Part shown: in pieces, positions 31,441 to 43,070 of the stretch | Position numbering within the stretch: the first letter of the stretch is position 1 | Layout of the letters: each line of letters starts with the position of its first letter | NCBI RefSeq assembly: GCF_014356525.2 | Contig: NC_052514.1 | Span: 8,594,837-8,658,836 of the forward strand | Direction: 5' to 3' | Source of the DNA: Nilaparvata lugens | Taxonomy: Eukaryota > Arthropoda > Insecta > Hemiptera > Delphacidae | Length of the DNA stretch: 64,000 nucleotides | Translations under genes and position numbers: made by a program | The notes under the pieces: generated by a model | Told to the model about the DNA's origin: nothing | The model's database searches: none | What the model saw: only the letters and a program-made list of their open reading frames with translations

Positions 31441-31984
31441 ATATTGCTTACATATTTGGTGGAGGCTTCTCCCGCCGTTCCACATCTTGCTTACAATTTG
31501 AATCCAACATTATACCATGATTTCAGTTTAGAGACTTTAGATTCAGAGACTAGAGTTTTGTATAAATCTTGAATGAAGCTTGAAATGGATTCGGATTGAT
31601 GAACTAGAAATGAAATTGAAAAATACTGAGTGAAACAGAACACGGTAGGTATGATGGAATATTGATGAAATCACAATGCAACAGGTTGTAATTTCATCAA
31701 TATTCCATCATAAATATTAAAATTAGGCCTAAATCACAGTAATGAATTGTGTTTTTCCATCAAAAGTCACCGTGCTTGAATAAACAGGGATGGAAATCAG
31801 CTTACAAATTATATGCAACAAATTCTCATCAAACTTTTGAAAAGATGAAAACTACCGTCAACTCAATAACTAACTTACCGTGAAGCTATACTATTCAACA
31901 AGTATTCTCATTTTTGCATAGACTCATGAAAGGCAAATCCAACAACTATGAAAAGCTCACCAGTTTCAAGTTTATAATCAAAAC
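31441..31984. other. Sequence between the Y repeats
   Basis: A small hairpin, gatggaatattgatgaaat / atttcatcaatattccatc, at 31651-31709. Otherwise nothing recognised. Confidence 0.4.
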
Positions 31985-32104
31985 TATTTTTATTTTGTTG
32001 TAGTTGGATACAAATTACTCCTTCTGAAGAGTCAATCTACGGTACGGTACCGTACATTTTCCAAATCATAATCAACATTAAGTCTGAAACTATTTTCCTG
32101 AAGT

Positions 32105-32897
32105 TGTAAGCACGATGTGCCTTCACCAATTATTATGTAAGGAGGGAAAAACTATTATTATAACAAAAGAGAACAGAATAACTAGAACTTTAATGAGTCT
32201 TTAACATATTTTACATTTAAACAAAACAAGATTAATTTTATTATAAAAAAACATTCTTGATATGAATTTAATGGGGAAAACACTCGCTTGCTGCTAATGA
32301 TGATTCAATCTTTGTGGTTATGAAAATTAAGAACAATGATCTTATCCAGTAGTCACCTACCTTTTGAATATGGCTTCCCCCTTTGGCATCCACTGGTTTA
32401 ATCGCGACTTTACAGTTAGTATTTCAAAAGAACAAAAATTAACTGAACCAATGAATAGGCTCAGAACCCGTCTCCCTCAACAAAACAATTATTTTTAAAC
32501 TGCCCGATCTGTGACAGAATAACAACTGTATTATAAAACGAAACGAAATCTAGCCTTTTTCACTGGATCAGCCGGACTTTACTCACAGTCCTAACGAACG
32601 AGCTCTGCCCAAAAGCTAAATTTTGGGTATTAATATAAACTTAGTCAATGCCAAACATGAAAACCATTTCAAGTACCGTACATATTTTTATCTGTCGCAC
32701 AAGCGGCAGAAACAAAAGAGAAGCTACGTTAATATTGACAACAAATGAAATAAACAATCTTTCTGTCGATGACAAAGATTGTTCAAAGACAAAACACTGT
32801 TCATTGAACTTTTTTAATTTGAAAACTCTAAAATTCCGATCAATATGAGATAAATGTATGATTCATATATATGTCCCATATGACCAGGTGACAAAGT
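32105..32897. repeat. Repeat Y, right copy, inserted in repeat X
   Basis: It is the inverted copy of 30674-31440. Its insertion between cctgaag and taactacctatttatg can be read from the uninterrupted X copy near 36975-36990. Confidence 0.8.
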
Positions 32898-32991
32898 AAC
32901 TACCTATTTATGCTTCTCTGTTCTGTCGTATCATTAATGATAGAGTAGGATTTCTCAAACTGAAGGAATTCAACTCTTAAGAATTTCATTC

Positions 32992-33203
32992 TATAGTGAG
33001 GTCCACGTAATGACAATATTTGATTAACTTTGCTGGTGGTGCTATTCTTGTCTATCATTCGACAAAGCAGGTAGTACTATCCTTCTCTAGCTCCGCAATG
33101 ATGCCAAATCTGTTTTTTACAATGTAGAAATAAAATTAATTAAGGCAGAGAATTGGCAACGCTGTTCTTCTATCTTCATCCACTGCCATTAGACCTCACT
33201 ATA
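32992..33203. mobile_element. MITE family D, short form, within repeat X
   Basis: The termini tatagtgaggtccacg and agacctcactata are inverted. Its right-arm counterpart is at 36663-36874. Confidence 0.8.
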
Positions 33204-33834
33204 GTATCATTATCATCATCAACATCAATGTCGCTGACATCATTCCTAATTCATGAGAGACAAAATGGCGAAAAAGGAGGACGAATAGAAGCGTGGCTGT
33301 TCTAATTACAAAACTCTTTGACAGCGGGAAGATGAAAAGTATAGTGGCAAAGAGATACAGTATTTCGTTAAATGAAGCATCTTCGCCGAGAAGTCGCGGC
33401 TACAGTAACTATATAACCACTGGTTGTATAGTTACTATAGTTGCGGCTACATATACACTGCAGGCTTCACTCCCACTCCAATTAACATAAACATAATTAT
33501 CAGAGATTGACAATGGTGTAATAACCGAAACCGGTCTTTCTAAGTATCAATAAATCTGGGGTTTTTGACAATTCCTTAGTCTTTCTCATTCAATATGAAT
33601 AATTACCACAATAACAACTTCTCAACTACACAAAATAAAGTGAAGATTAATTTCTAAGTTTGTTCTACTTTGGAACAGAAATTTGCAAAACTATTAAATC
33701 CCCACAATATTAAAATTTATTTGCATTTCTGTATTATAATAAGCTGTACAATTTGGACTATGTGGTGGTTGAAAAGTACGGTACGGTAGCCTACTTCTTT
33801 ATTTCGATAAACTTATTTTCTAATACTAGTAAGT

Positions 33835-34570
33835 TTTTTATTCATTTATTACAAAAACAAGAAAGACTACAGGCATTAAGCCCAAAACAGTCTTCACTAC
33901 TATTTACAATCATATTGAGCAAATTACTCAGAAAAAATAAGAGATACAGTACTACATACAATTTATAAAATGCACAAGAATACTAATAAGTATAAGAAAA
34001 GCATAACTAATTAAAAGTAAACTAAGTATATAAGTAATAAATACAGTATTATGATGAGCAGTTATAAAAAGAATACTATTAAGGATAGAAGAACAGGTTG
34101 AATAGTTAAGGTGAACTAAATACAATCCAAGCATTACTACTGAATTAAAGTCATTGCAAGAACAATGCTATTGTTAAAATAATAATTCTGTGAATAATGT
34201 ACCAAGCTGGTTATACAAAAATGATAATATTTATTATTCACATGAGACACTGTGAAAAGAAGATTGATGAAAGCAGAGAAAAAATGTAGTAATACCTAAT
34301 ATTTAAGAATAACAGTAGAGGAAAACAGTTTTGTGATTAGAAACTAATAAAATTTATAATAATAGAAACTATAAATTGTATTTATTTTGTAATTACTTTT
34401 TTACAGATTGTAAGAATATACTAAGTTCACTAGGAACATAATATATAGGTCTAATTTTTGAACAATGATTTTATTGTCAAATAACAAATAAAACACCTTT
34501 CGTGAATATTTACATTCCATGTTTGATTTTCTTGAAACTTTTTTGAAAAATAAATTAGAACACAATAATA
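33835..34570. repeat. 736-bp tandem duplication, copy 1
   Basis: It begins tttttattcatttattacaa and ends acacaataata. I noticed only a few substitutions against the next copy (for example tgaattaaag versus tgaatcaaag). Its start reads like a retroelement tail on the minus strand. Confidence 0.92.
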
Positions 34571-35306
34571 TTTTTATTCATTTATTACAAAAACAAGAAA
34601 GACTACAGGCATTAAGCCCAAAACAGTCTTCACTACTATTTACAATCATATTGAGCAAATTACTCAGAAAAAATAAGAGATACAGTACTACATACAATTT
34701 ATAAAATGCACAAGAATACTAATAAGTATAAGAAAAGCATAACTAATTAAAAGTAAACTAAGTATATAAGTAATAAATACAGTATTATGATGAGCAGTTA
34801 TAAAAAGAATACTATTAAGGATAGAAGAACAGGTTGAATAGTTAAGGTGAACTAAATACAATCCAAGCATTACTACTGAATCAAAGTCATTGCAAGAACA
34901 ATGCTATTGTTAAAATAATAATTCTGTGAATAATGTACCAAGCTGGTTATATAAAAATGATAATATTTATTATTCACATGAGACACTGTGAAAAGAAGAT
35001 TGATGAAAGCAGAGAAAAAATGTAGTAATACCTAATATTTAAGAATAACAGTAGAGGAAAACAGTTTTGTGATTAGAAACTAATAAAATTTATAATAATA
35101 GAAACTATAAATTGTATTTATTTTGTAATTACTTTTTTACAGATTGTAAGAATATACTAAGTTCACTAGGAACATAATATATAGGTCTAATTTTTGAACA
35201 ATGATTTTATTGTCAAATAACAAATAAAACACCTTTCGTGAATATTTACATTCCATGTTTGATTTTCTTGAAACTTTTTTGAAAAATAAATTAGAACACA
35301 ATAATA
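34571..35306. repeat. 736-bp tandem duplication, copy 2
   Basis: It directly abuts copy 1, with the same start and end. The 60-codon frames repeated at a 736-bp spacing in both copies are translations of the repeat and have no domain. Confidence 0.92.
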
Positions 35307-36299
35307 TTTTTGTTGATATATTAAAAGCTTTACGTTTTATGCATATGCCTGATACTTGAGCATACAATTAAATCATCTCATTGAGGGCATTAATAAAAGT
35401 TATGAATAAAATGTAAATAGCGATCAAAGGTGATTTTACAAACCCAAGTGAGTTTGTACATATTTATACTAAACAAGTGAAAATTCAAGCTAAGATTATA
35501 AGAAGCTGGCCTCTCTCAATGAGTTTTGATCAACTATTGATGGCAATTCTATATTCAAATTTAAGAAAACAAGTTGTAGATGAAAAAGAGAACTGTTCCA
35601 GCTCTAGTGGGTACAATTTGAAATAAATTTATCTCAAGGGGTACGGCAGTCAAAAAACGTTGGGAACCCCTGGATTATGCAATTTACAATAATACGATAC
35701 ATCAATATTCAAATTATCTTTTTTTTAGGACCACTCTTAAATATCAAGAAATAAAAATCCAAGTTCAGTACTCTTTTTTTTCATTGTGATAAAACAATTT
35801 TTTGAAAAAAGGGTACTTGAATTTTTATTTTTCTTGATATCAATCAATCAATCAAGAATCTTCTTTATTCCACAATACAGCAATTACAAAAGTTATAAAT
35901 AATATGAAATATAAAATACAAATAATAAAGTACTTAAATTAGGGTTTCATATTTATACATATGGAATGAGCCTACATTGGCACTGTGGCCTGTGCGTTTG
36001 GACTCGAGTTGGGATTTCAAGTAGAGTGAATCTTATGAAGGGGAAGAAGAAAGAGAGTTAAAATGAATTCAATTTATGGGGGTAATTTCATTCAAATGAT
36101 TGTCATAGTTTCCTATATTGTAAAAAGTCAAATACAATATGTAGGCCTACAATAATACAATATTGCATCAGATGCGGTACCAAAATGAACACAAATAACA
36201 TGTCATGGAAATCCATAGAAATCTGTATACTCGTCACAGAATTGTGGATATTTCTGCAAGAGTAAGTTCACTGGAGTGAAGGCAAACGATGATATTTCT
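35307..36299 (-). other. Intron sequence with a retroelement 3' end
   Basis: Around 35750-35840, ccaagttcagtactctttt and aaaagggtacttgaattttt form a loose hairpin. On the minus strand, ctgtattgtggaataaagaa followed by gattcttgattgattgattg (35840-35880) is a LINE-like AATAAA-plus-(ATTG)n tail. There are no exons. Confidence 0.45.
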
Positions 36300-37490
36300 A
36301 GACTCGAAACTCTCAAAACTTTGAATCACTGTGCGCATAGATTGGAGTGGAAGTGAAGTCTACGCTGCAGTGCATATAGCCACAACTATATAACCAGTAG
36401 CAACTATAGTAACTATATAACCAGTAGTAACTATATAACCAGTAGTAACTATATAACCTGTAGCCGCAACTACTCGGCGGCGAAGATGCTTCATTTAACG
36501 AAATACTGTATCTCTTTGCCATTATACTTTTCATCTTCTCGCTGTCAAAGAGTTTTGTAATTAGAACAGCCACGCTTCTATTCGTCCTTCTTTTTCGCCA
36601 TTTTGTCTCTCATGAATTAGTAATGATGTCAGCGACATTGATGTTGATGATGATAATGATACTATAGTGAGGTCTAATGGCAGTGGATGAAGATAGGAGA
36701 GCAGCGTTGCCAATTCTCTGCCTTAATTAATTATATTTCTACATTGTCAAAAACAGATTTGGCATAATTGCGGAGCTAGAGAAGGATAGTACTACCTGAT
36801 TTGTCGAATGAAAGACAAGAATAGCACCACCAGCAAAGTTAATCAAATATTGTCATTATAACGTGGATCTCACGATGGAATGAAATTCCTTCAGTATAGA
36901 GTTGAATTCCTTCAGTTTGAAAAATCCTACTCTATCATTAATAATACGACAGAACAGAGTAGCATAAATATGTAGTTATTTCAGGAATATAGTTTCAGAC
37001 TAAATGTTGATCATGTTTGGAAAAATGTGGATTATCTCTTCAGAAGGAGTAATTTGTATTCAACTACTCAAATTGTACAGCATATTATAATACAGAAATG
37101 CAAATAAATTTTAATATTGTGGGGATTTAATAGTTTTGCAAATTTCTGTTCCAAAGTAGAACAAACTTAGAAATTAATTTTCACTTTATTTTGTGTGGTT
37201 GAGAAATTTATATTGTGGTAATTATTCATATTGAATGAAAAAGGAATATTGTCAAAAACCAAAGATTTATTGATACTTAGAAAGACCGGTTTCGGTTATT
37301 ACACCATTGTCAATCTCTGATAATTATGTTTATCAGAGATTGACAATGGTGTAATAACCGAAACTTCTGATAGCCTCACTTCTGATAATTATGTTTATCA
37401 GAGATTGACAATGGTGTAATAACCGGAACCGGTCTTTCTAAGTAGGTATCAATAAATCTGTGGTTTTTGACAATTTCTTAGTCTTTTTCA
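36300..37490. repeat. Repeat X, right copy
   Basis: It is the inverted counterpart of the left X copy. It contains a minisatellite of ccagtagtaactatataa units (36385-36460), the block agatgcttcatttaacgaaa, a MITE D copy, and two extra copies of the hairpin gataattatgtttatcagag (37316-37400). Confidence 0.75.
36663..36874. mobile_element. MITE family D, short form, within repeat X
   Basis: tatagtgaggtctaatggca at the left and ataacgtggatctcac at the right. It is the mirror copy of 32992-33203. Confidence 0.78.
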
Positions 37491-37580
37491 TTCAATTAGA
37501 AATTGATATTTGGGATCGGATTAGTGGTAAAAATCGAGTGTTTTGGAAAATAGAGTATGAAATTTTAGCAATCCACTCAC

Positions 37581-37719
37581 CAATCATGGCAAACAGATCA
37601 GAAGTGTAGGATGATGACTCTGGACCATTTCCCTTAGGAGGCTTCAGCACCAGACTGACAGCTAGGCCAAAGTAGGCTCCAAAAACATGCACTATTAACG
37701 AACCTCCCATGTCTGCAAT
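37581..37719 (-). CDS. Rh50: Rh-family ammonium channel, exon with first twin-His (most upstream exon seen)
   Basis: The acceptor TTTTGTTACAG|ATTGCAGAC (37720/37719) and donor ATGATTG|GTGAGTGG (37581/37580) enclose 139 bp. Phase is 0 on entry and 1 on exit. It encodes [20 protein letters not shown] through PPKGNG and SDLFAMIG. The Asp at residue 3 and His at residue 11 match the conserved channel Asp and the first twin-His of Rh proteins (Asp177 and His185 in RhCG numbering), and HxFGAYFGL is a signature. The N-terminal ~170-190 residues must come from exons further right, which I did not find before 64 kb. Amt/Rh proteins act as trimeric membrane channels for ammonia/ammonium. Confidence 0.94.
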
Positions 37720-37962
37720 CTGTAACAAAATAAATTTGAAGAGTGAAAATGATACTGAATTAGTGAAAACAACATTGAAGAAAAATTATACTCTTGTTTG
37801 TAGCCAATTTATAATATAAAGAATGACTAGAATGACTAATGAACCTCCCATGTCTGCAATCTGTGACAAAATAAATTTGAAGAGTGAAAATAATATTGAA
37901 TTAGTGAAAACAACATTGAAGAAAAATCATACTCTTGTTTGTAGCCAATTTATAATATAATC
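37701..37962. repeat. 141-bp tandem duplication spanning an Rh50 3' splice site
   Basis: The unit aacctcccatgtctgcaatc ... gtagccaatttataatataa starts at 37701 and again at 37842. It contains the first 19 coding bases of the exon and its acceptor AG, so a second acceptor (TTTGTCACAG|ATTGCAGAC) lies 141 bp upstream. Confidence 0.9.
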
Positions 37963-38811
37963 AAAACAGGTCTATGAATATCTTTGAATCTTTGATCAAT
38001 AATTAAATGATCTGTATGATTATTATTAATATTTTAAATAATAGTTTGACATTTAAAAATCACCTTATAAGTCAAAATTCAGTGGCTGAATATACAAACA
38101 TTAGGTGTTCATAAAAATACAAAAAAGGGTTCTAAGTGAGTAAAACCAGCAAAGCTGAAATTGTTCATCCCCGAATTAAAAAAATAGTAATATGTTCAAA
38201 AATGATAATAGTTGATAAAATATCACTGAATGTCTTTACTTCTGACAATTCAAGTATCTGAATTTTTCTGTATGATTCCTGCTCAGATAGCCAAAGTAAC
38301 AAGTTAATTAGAACTTGATTGTTTTTCAAATTGATATGGTTTTACAATTTCAAAATAGAATTCAGTTGGAGTATTTGTTACATATTCCTTCCTTCCACAA
38401 AGTCAGTCAGTCAATTAATGTATTCTTTACTTCCCAATGTATAAAATTAATATTCTAAGCTACGCTCAAAGGAGATGTTTTCTTCTGCATTATAATCACC
38501 AAAATATCTACTATAAAAAATTATGTCTACCGAACCGTATATTTACAATAGAACGTTTTTTTCATAAAATCACTTTTTGTAGAAAATTACAATTTATTTA
38601 ATTCCATGCAATATTGAAAATAATTATTGCTTCATTTCATGGAACTTGCGAGCATTCAGAAATATAAAATTCTCATAGCACACTGAACAAATTTAAGAAA
38701 ATTGGGCATAAGAATAATATTATGATAGAGGCAGTCGGATATAAAATAATAAGAGTGTCACTCTGCATCTCACTGCCAACACAGAGTTTCTATTCTGTTG
38801 ATAGTTTAAAA
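37963..38811. other. AT-rich stretch, nothing recognised
   Basis: I searched the minus strand for the preceding Rh exon (blocks such as GFGFLMTFL or INADFCVAS) and did not find it. Confidence 0.4.
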
Positions 38812-39474
38812 AATTTGGTGTGGCGCACTCACACAACTTTCCTTGCCGTTATGAAAATTGATCACCTGACGCTAGTGTTCTCGCGCATCTCAAGTCTACT
38901 ATTCAAAGATATGAGACAGCTGGTGATAAGACAATAACGCTGGAGACACACGAGGTCTGCTATCTCTTCGTAGTGAATGATTTAATAGAACCAACAGTTG
39001 CCAACAGTTTGCAATTTAATAATCACATTTTCTTGAATTTCAAGCTTATTTCCATTTTTAGGTGAAAATGTTACTGAACATTAATTGTAGAGATTTTCAT
39101 GTTCAATCTTTTCCACTTGAAATTTTTTGTTTAAATTGTATATGAAGACTGATAATTGGGAATCTAAAATCAAACTTTGCATAGATGGGGCGAAGCTCCT
39201 GAAATTTTTACAGATATGGGACTTGTGGCAGTTGATAGAGCTTATTAATGACTATTTCAGGTATGAATTTGATCAAAATCGTTGGAGCCGTTTTCGAGAA
39301 AATCGCAAAAACCCTGTTTTTGACAACATTTTCGCTATTTTAGCCGCCATCTTGGGTTGCATTTGATCCAAATTGTTCGTGTCGGATCCTTATAGTGTAA
39401 GGTCCTTACGTTCCAAATTTCAAGTCATTCCGTTAACTGGGAGATGAGATATCGTGTACACAGACGCACATACA

Positions 39475-39559
<85 letters not shown>

Positions 39560-39692
39560 ACACACACACAAACCACTTTTTTGGACTCAGGGGACCTTGA
39601 AACGTATAGCAATTTAGAAATTGGGGTACCTTAATTTTTTTCGGATAGCAATAGGTACTTTCCTTACCTATGGTAATAGGGCAAGGAAAGTA
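38812..39692. mobile_element. Repeat E, copy d (inverted), with (CA)n
   Basis: It starts tggtgtggcgcactcacaca and ends taatagggcaaggaaagtaa. Relative to copies a-c it is reversed. A (CA)n tract at about 39474-39560 replaces the shorter GT tract of the other copies. The open frame at 39127-39366 is shared translation of the repeat. Confidence 0.82.
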
Positions 39693-40110
39693 AAAGTAAA
39701 TTAATACAACTAATTACAGTTATTCCATTCCACAATCACATATCAAATGAATGATTGGAGAGAATCAACAGGATAAACCCAAGACTGTTTCTCTCCCTAA
39801 TTTTGAGGACTAAAGATTGTCTAAAGATTTAAGACAATAATTAAAAGATAATTAATTAGTTTTGTAATTTTTACAGTGTTTTCAATTTTTTGCTTCTCTA
39901 CCAAGCTGATCCATGTTTTTTTGTACAGTTAATAATTTTATTTTTCCTATTAAGCAATTGTATGTATGAATTTGTATAAAGAACAAATAAATTTGAATTT
40001 TGAATGAAAAAGACTAAGAAATTGTCAAAAACCACAGATTTTTTTGACAATTTCTTAGTCTTTTTCATACACCATAGATTTTTTTTGACAATTTCTTAGT
40101 CTTTTTCATT
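39693..40110 (+). repeat. LINE-like 3' end and X-type hairpin
   Basis: gaacaaataaatttgaattt tgaatg (39982-40008) is a LINE-like tail. It is followed by gactaagaaattgtcaaaaa and its complement twice (40012-40108), a fragment of the X/foldback family. Confidence 0.55.
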
Positions 40111-40342
40111 AATCATGAATAATTACCACAATATCAACTTCTTAACTACACAAAAAGTGAAAATTTGAATTTGATCGATGATCTGTTTATACTCTCTTGT
40201 AGGATACCATGCCAAGACCTTCTATATATAGGTCCTGACCATATAATGTCTGAAACTTCATAATGTTTGTGAATGTTCACATTAATTTGTTAAATATTTT
40301 TTATCAAATTGATGAACATTTGCTTCTTGATAGGCTCTTATT

Positions 40343-40533
40343 AAGCTCCGTTCACACCAAAGTTATTAACAAAATGTTTATTTTTCCGTCCTTATAGATT
40401 CTATTAGATTGAACATAACCTATCATACACATGATGAACATTATATGTTTGTCAAGTTCCGTTCAATATAATAGAATCTATAAGAACAGAAAAATAAACA
40501 TTATTTTAATAACTTTGGTGTAAATGCAGCTTT
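40343..40533. mobile_element. Foldback MITE, family B, copy 3
   Basis: The termini aagctccgttcacaccaaag and the complement of tttggtgtaaatgcagctt, with the inner arms attctattagatt mirrored. Confidence 0.8.
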
Positions 40534-41060
40534 ACAATTGACCTCACAAATTACACGAAGATTCTTGAAAATCATTGGAGAATCTGTAAGACTTGACTTG
40601 AGTTCTTCCATCCTAGAACATTTTTTCCCAACTAGGTTACGCCTATTTTTTGCACACTATAACATTGAATCAAGCCGCCGCCGTCTCCTCTTGGAGGAAT
40701 ATAATTCATGCATTAACTGTCGCATAGGGACTCGAATACTGCGGCCATAAAAATCTTTATGACTCCACCTGACAACTGTCCTATCAATGTGTAATAGCCT
40801 TAGGCTCATCATTGACACGGCAAATCTTTGGGGAGCTGTTAAAGCCTATAACGCCCATAACGATAACTCTCATAAACAACTTTATGAACTGCATAACGGC
40901 CTGCTTCATAAAACCTTCAGAACATTTTAATGATATTTAAGGACTGTTTTGAAAAATACTGGGTATGTTATAAAAATTCATACAACATAAGTGTGATATT
41001 CTCAATAAAAGCTGAATCCTCATTCATCATCAGACACTAATCTGTCTTTTCATATCACAT
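40534..41060. other. Unrecognised sequence with a 70-codon frame
   Basis: The frame at 40538-40750 (Arg/Leu/Ser-rich) is less AT-biased than its surroundings but shows no motif. An aataaaagctgaatcctcat sequence near 41004 could be a retroelement 3' end. Confidence 0.35.
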
Positions 41061-41445
41061 TAAAATATCGGGGCACCGAGCTCCGCTCGTTATTTTTATT
41101 TATTGATAAACAGAACACTATTCTCTAAAATGATTGTGTTTATATTTCAAAGCTGGCTATACGTCATCTTATGAATTTCGGGGATGCGATATTTTGATTT
41201 ATCACAAACTCACTCGCTCACTCACTTTTTACTATCCACAGGTGTTTCAGCCAAGGATGAATTATCCTTTTAATGTCGTTCAGCGAGTTTCCCCAAGGAT
41301 GAGACCTAGTGCAATCGAATTCTTATATCATAAAACCTACTATGTTCCAAATTTCGTGAGAATCGTTAGAGCCGTTTTCGAGATCCGTTGGATATAAATA
41401 ACCAGATATAAATATACAGAAATTGCTCGCTTAATAAAATAGGAT
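41061..41445. mobile_element. Helitron-like element end (fourth family), copy 1
   Basis: caccgagctccgctcg at one end and cagaaattgctcgcttaata at the other. The inner block ttagagccgttttcgagatc matches 59222-59560 in reverse complement. The GC-rich palindromic end is Helitron-like, but the termini are not certain. Confidence 0.5.
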
Positions 41446-41616
41446 TAGTATGATTTTCTATAGGGCCTACTCAAATTCATACTAATGATTAATGTAACGT
41501 AAAAATACAGATAGGATCTAGTGACAATGATGATTTAGCTTGTTGATGAATGGGTATTGATGGATTTTGATGAACGATAGTAATTTTTTGAAAATAACTG
41601 AGATATTGAAATTATT

Positions 41617-41930
41617 CAAATGCTAATGAATTAATAATTATCATTAAACGAAAATCCAAATTAAATACTCCAATTCTCAATCTATGAATAGTAGCGCTCA
41701 TCGAATTTCCATCTAGCTGTTTACCCTGTTCATTTTTTTTATTGAATAGAGTAAACAATACAGTAGTCGGAAAAGACGAAAACAGGCTATTGCTCAAAAT
41801 TTCTTCAATTTCCTAATTTTGTCTTAAATTGTCCAAATACTATGTAGGTTATTGTCAATATTTGCAGTAGCAGAAGTCTTCGGGGTCAACTACACTATTC
41901 AATTTGGATTTTTGTTTGATAATAATTGAT
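41617..41930. repeat. Diverged relative of the 6.8-7.5 kb palindromic element
   Basis: attaaacgaaaatccaaatt at the left and aatttggatttttgtttgat at the right are inverted. Inner blocks catcgaatttccatctagct and gcagtagcagaagtcttcgg match the 7.4-kb arm. It lacks the tRNA-like part and carries an ~100-bp insert after taccctgtt. Confidence 0.65.
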
Positions 41931-42345
41931 AATTCTTTGTTTTAGTTACATCTATTAACAGTATGGTAGGCGTACTGATGTGCCTTCAACAGAAAGAGAT
42001 CATGATGGGCCTACTATCAAATTAAATTTTTTATTGATAGTAGAATTTTCTCACCAGTCATCATTGAATTTCAAGGATAATTAAATTTCAATTTATAAAA
42101 ATCAAACTCGGATATTCTTAAAAATTATATGTTACAAATTTTCTAAGTAATTCATTATTTTAAACTTTTAAGTGATTAGTGAGCAGTAGCGGATCGTGAT
42201 CTTTTAGCTTGGGGGTTCAACCTCATGATCTATTGGGGAGAAAGGTCGACAGGATAGAGTATTGAGCATACTCAAGTGTGAAGGTAATCAATAATAATTT
42301 TAAGGAATTACCCCTCCAAAGATTAAGCATATTTTTTACAAAATA
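41931..42345. other. AT-rich stretch, nothing recognised
   Basis: I see no gene or clear repeat boundary. Confidence 0.35.
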
Positions 42346-42347
42346 TA

Positions 42348-42552
42348 GATTTTTTGTCCTGTTCAATTTTTCCTGTTTGATTTTTACTTCGGGAGTTGGT
42401 GGTCTAGCATCATGTTTTATTTTACACCTATCCTCAATATTAAAATTAATATAGATTTTTTGTTCTGTTCAATTTTTCCTGTTTGATTTTTACTTCGGGA
42501 GTTGGTGGTCTACCAACATGTTTTATTTTACATCTATCCTCAATATTAATAG
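42348..42552. repeat. ~103-bp tandem duplication
   Basis: atagattttttgtcctgttc through tatcctcaatatta is repeated from about 42451 with a handful of changes. Confidence 0.8.
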
Positions 42553-42699
42553 GCTAATGTTCGTCTTTAACAAATACTGAACCTCATTCATATTTCTTCA
42601 TCTAGTGAGTGGAAAGCAATCTAAATCCAAAATCTATTGTTTTTAAGTGTTTGGACTGAAAATTGGACTCAAATTCAAAAGTGAATGAAACATAACTTA

Positions 42700-43070
42700 C
42701 TTTTTGGACTTAGTGTATAAATCAATATTTGGGGAAGGAACAGTTTTGGCCTATGCCGGTTAATGTCCCTCTCGAATCACTTGAATGTATTGTTTCTGTG
42801 AAATATTTGAATTTAATGATATATATTAAATATATATTATTTGACAGATAAATAAATTGAATTAAAAAATCATGTAGATTGAAAACTGTTCAATAGGCTA
42901 AGGTAGTCAAATTTTAATTAATTAAAGATAAAAAATCAAAGAACATTGAAATCAATTGAACAGTTTCAGCTATGTCTGTTGTTCTTCTCAAATCATCTTA
43001 ATGTATTGTGTTGTGTGTATCATTGAATAGATGAATAAATAAATAAATTGTATTAAAAAATCATGTAGAT
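42700..43070 (+). repeat. Two LINE 3' ends with AAAT-type tails
   Basis: ggaacagttttggcctatgc ... agataaataaattgaatt (to about 42867) and aacagtttcagctatgtctg ... gaataaataaataaattgta (to about 43053) are related to each other and to 20540-20619. Confidence 0.55.

Larger units (their letters stand above)
31985..33770. repeat. Repeat X, left copy, split by repeat Y
   Basis: 31985-32104 and 32898-33770 match 36300-37140 in reverse complement, including caaattactccttctgaaga, tatgcttctctgttctgtcg and the MITE D copy. The interruption (32105-32897) is the second copy of repeat Y, absent from the right X copy. The two X copies differ in the order of some blocks, so rearrangement followed insertion. 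Confidence 0.75.

Noticed and set aside
33952..34870. A 60-residue protein encoded twice
   Set aside because: Identical because the DNA is a 736-bp tandem duplication; the composition is AT-driven and no homology is recognised.
40538..40750. A small Arg/Leu-rich gene
   Set aside because: 70 codons, no motif, no splice or promoter evidence, and it starts inside the flank of a MITE.
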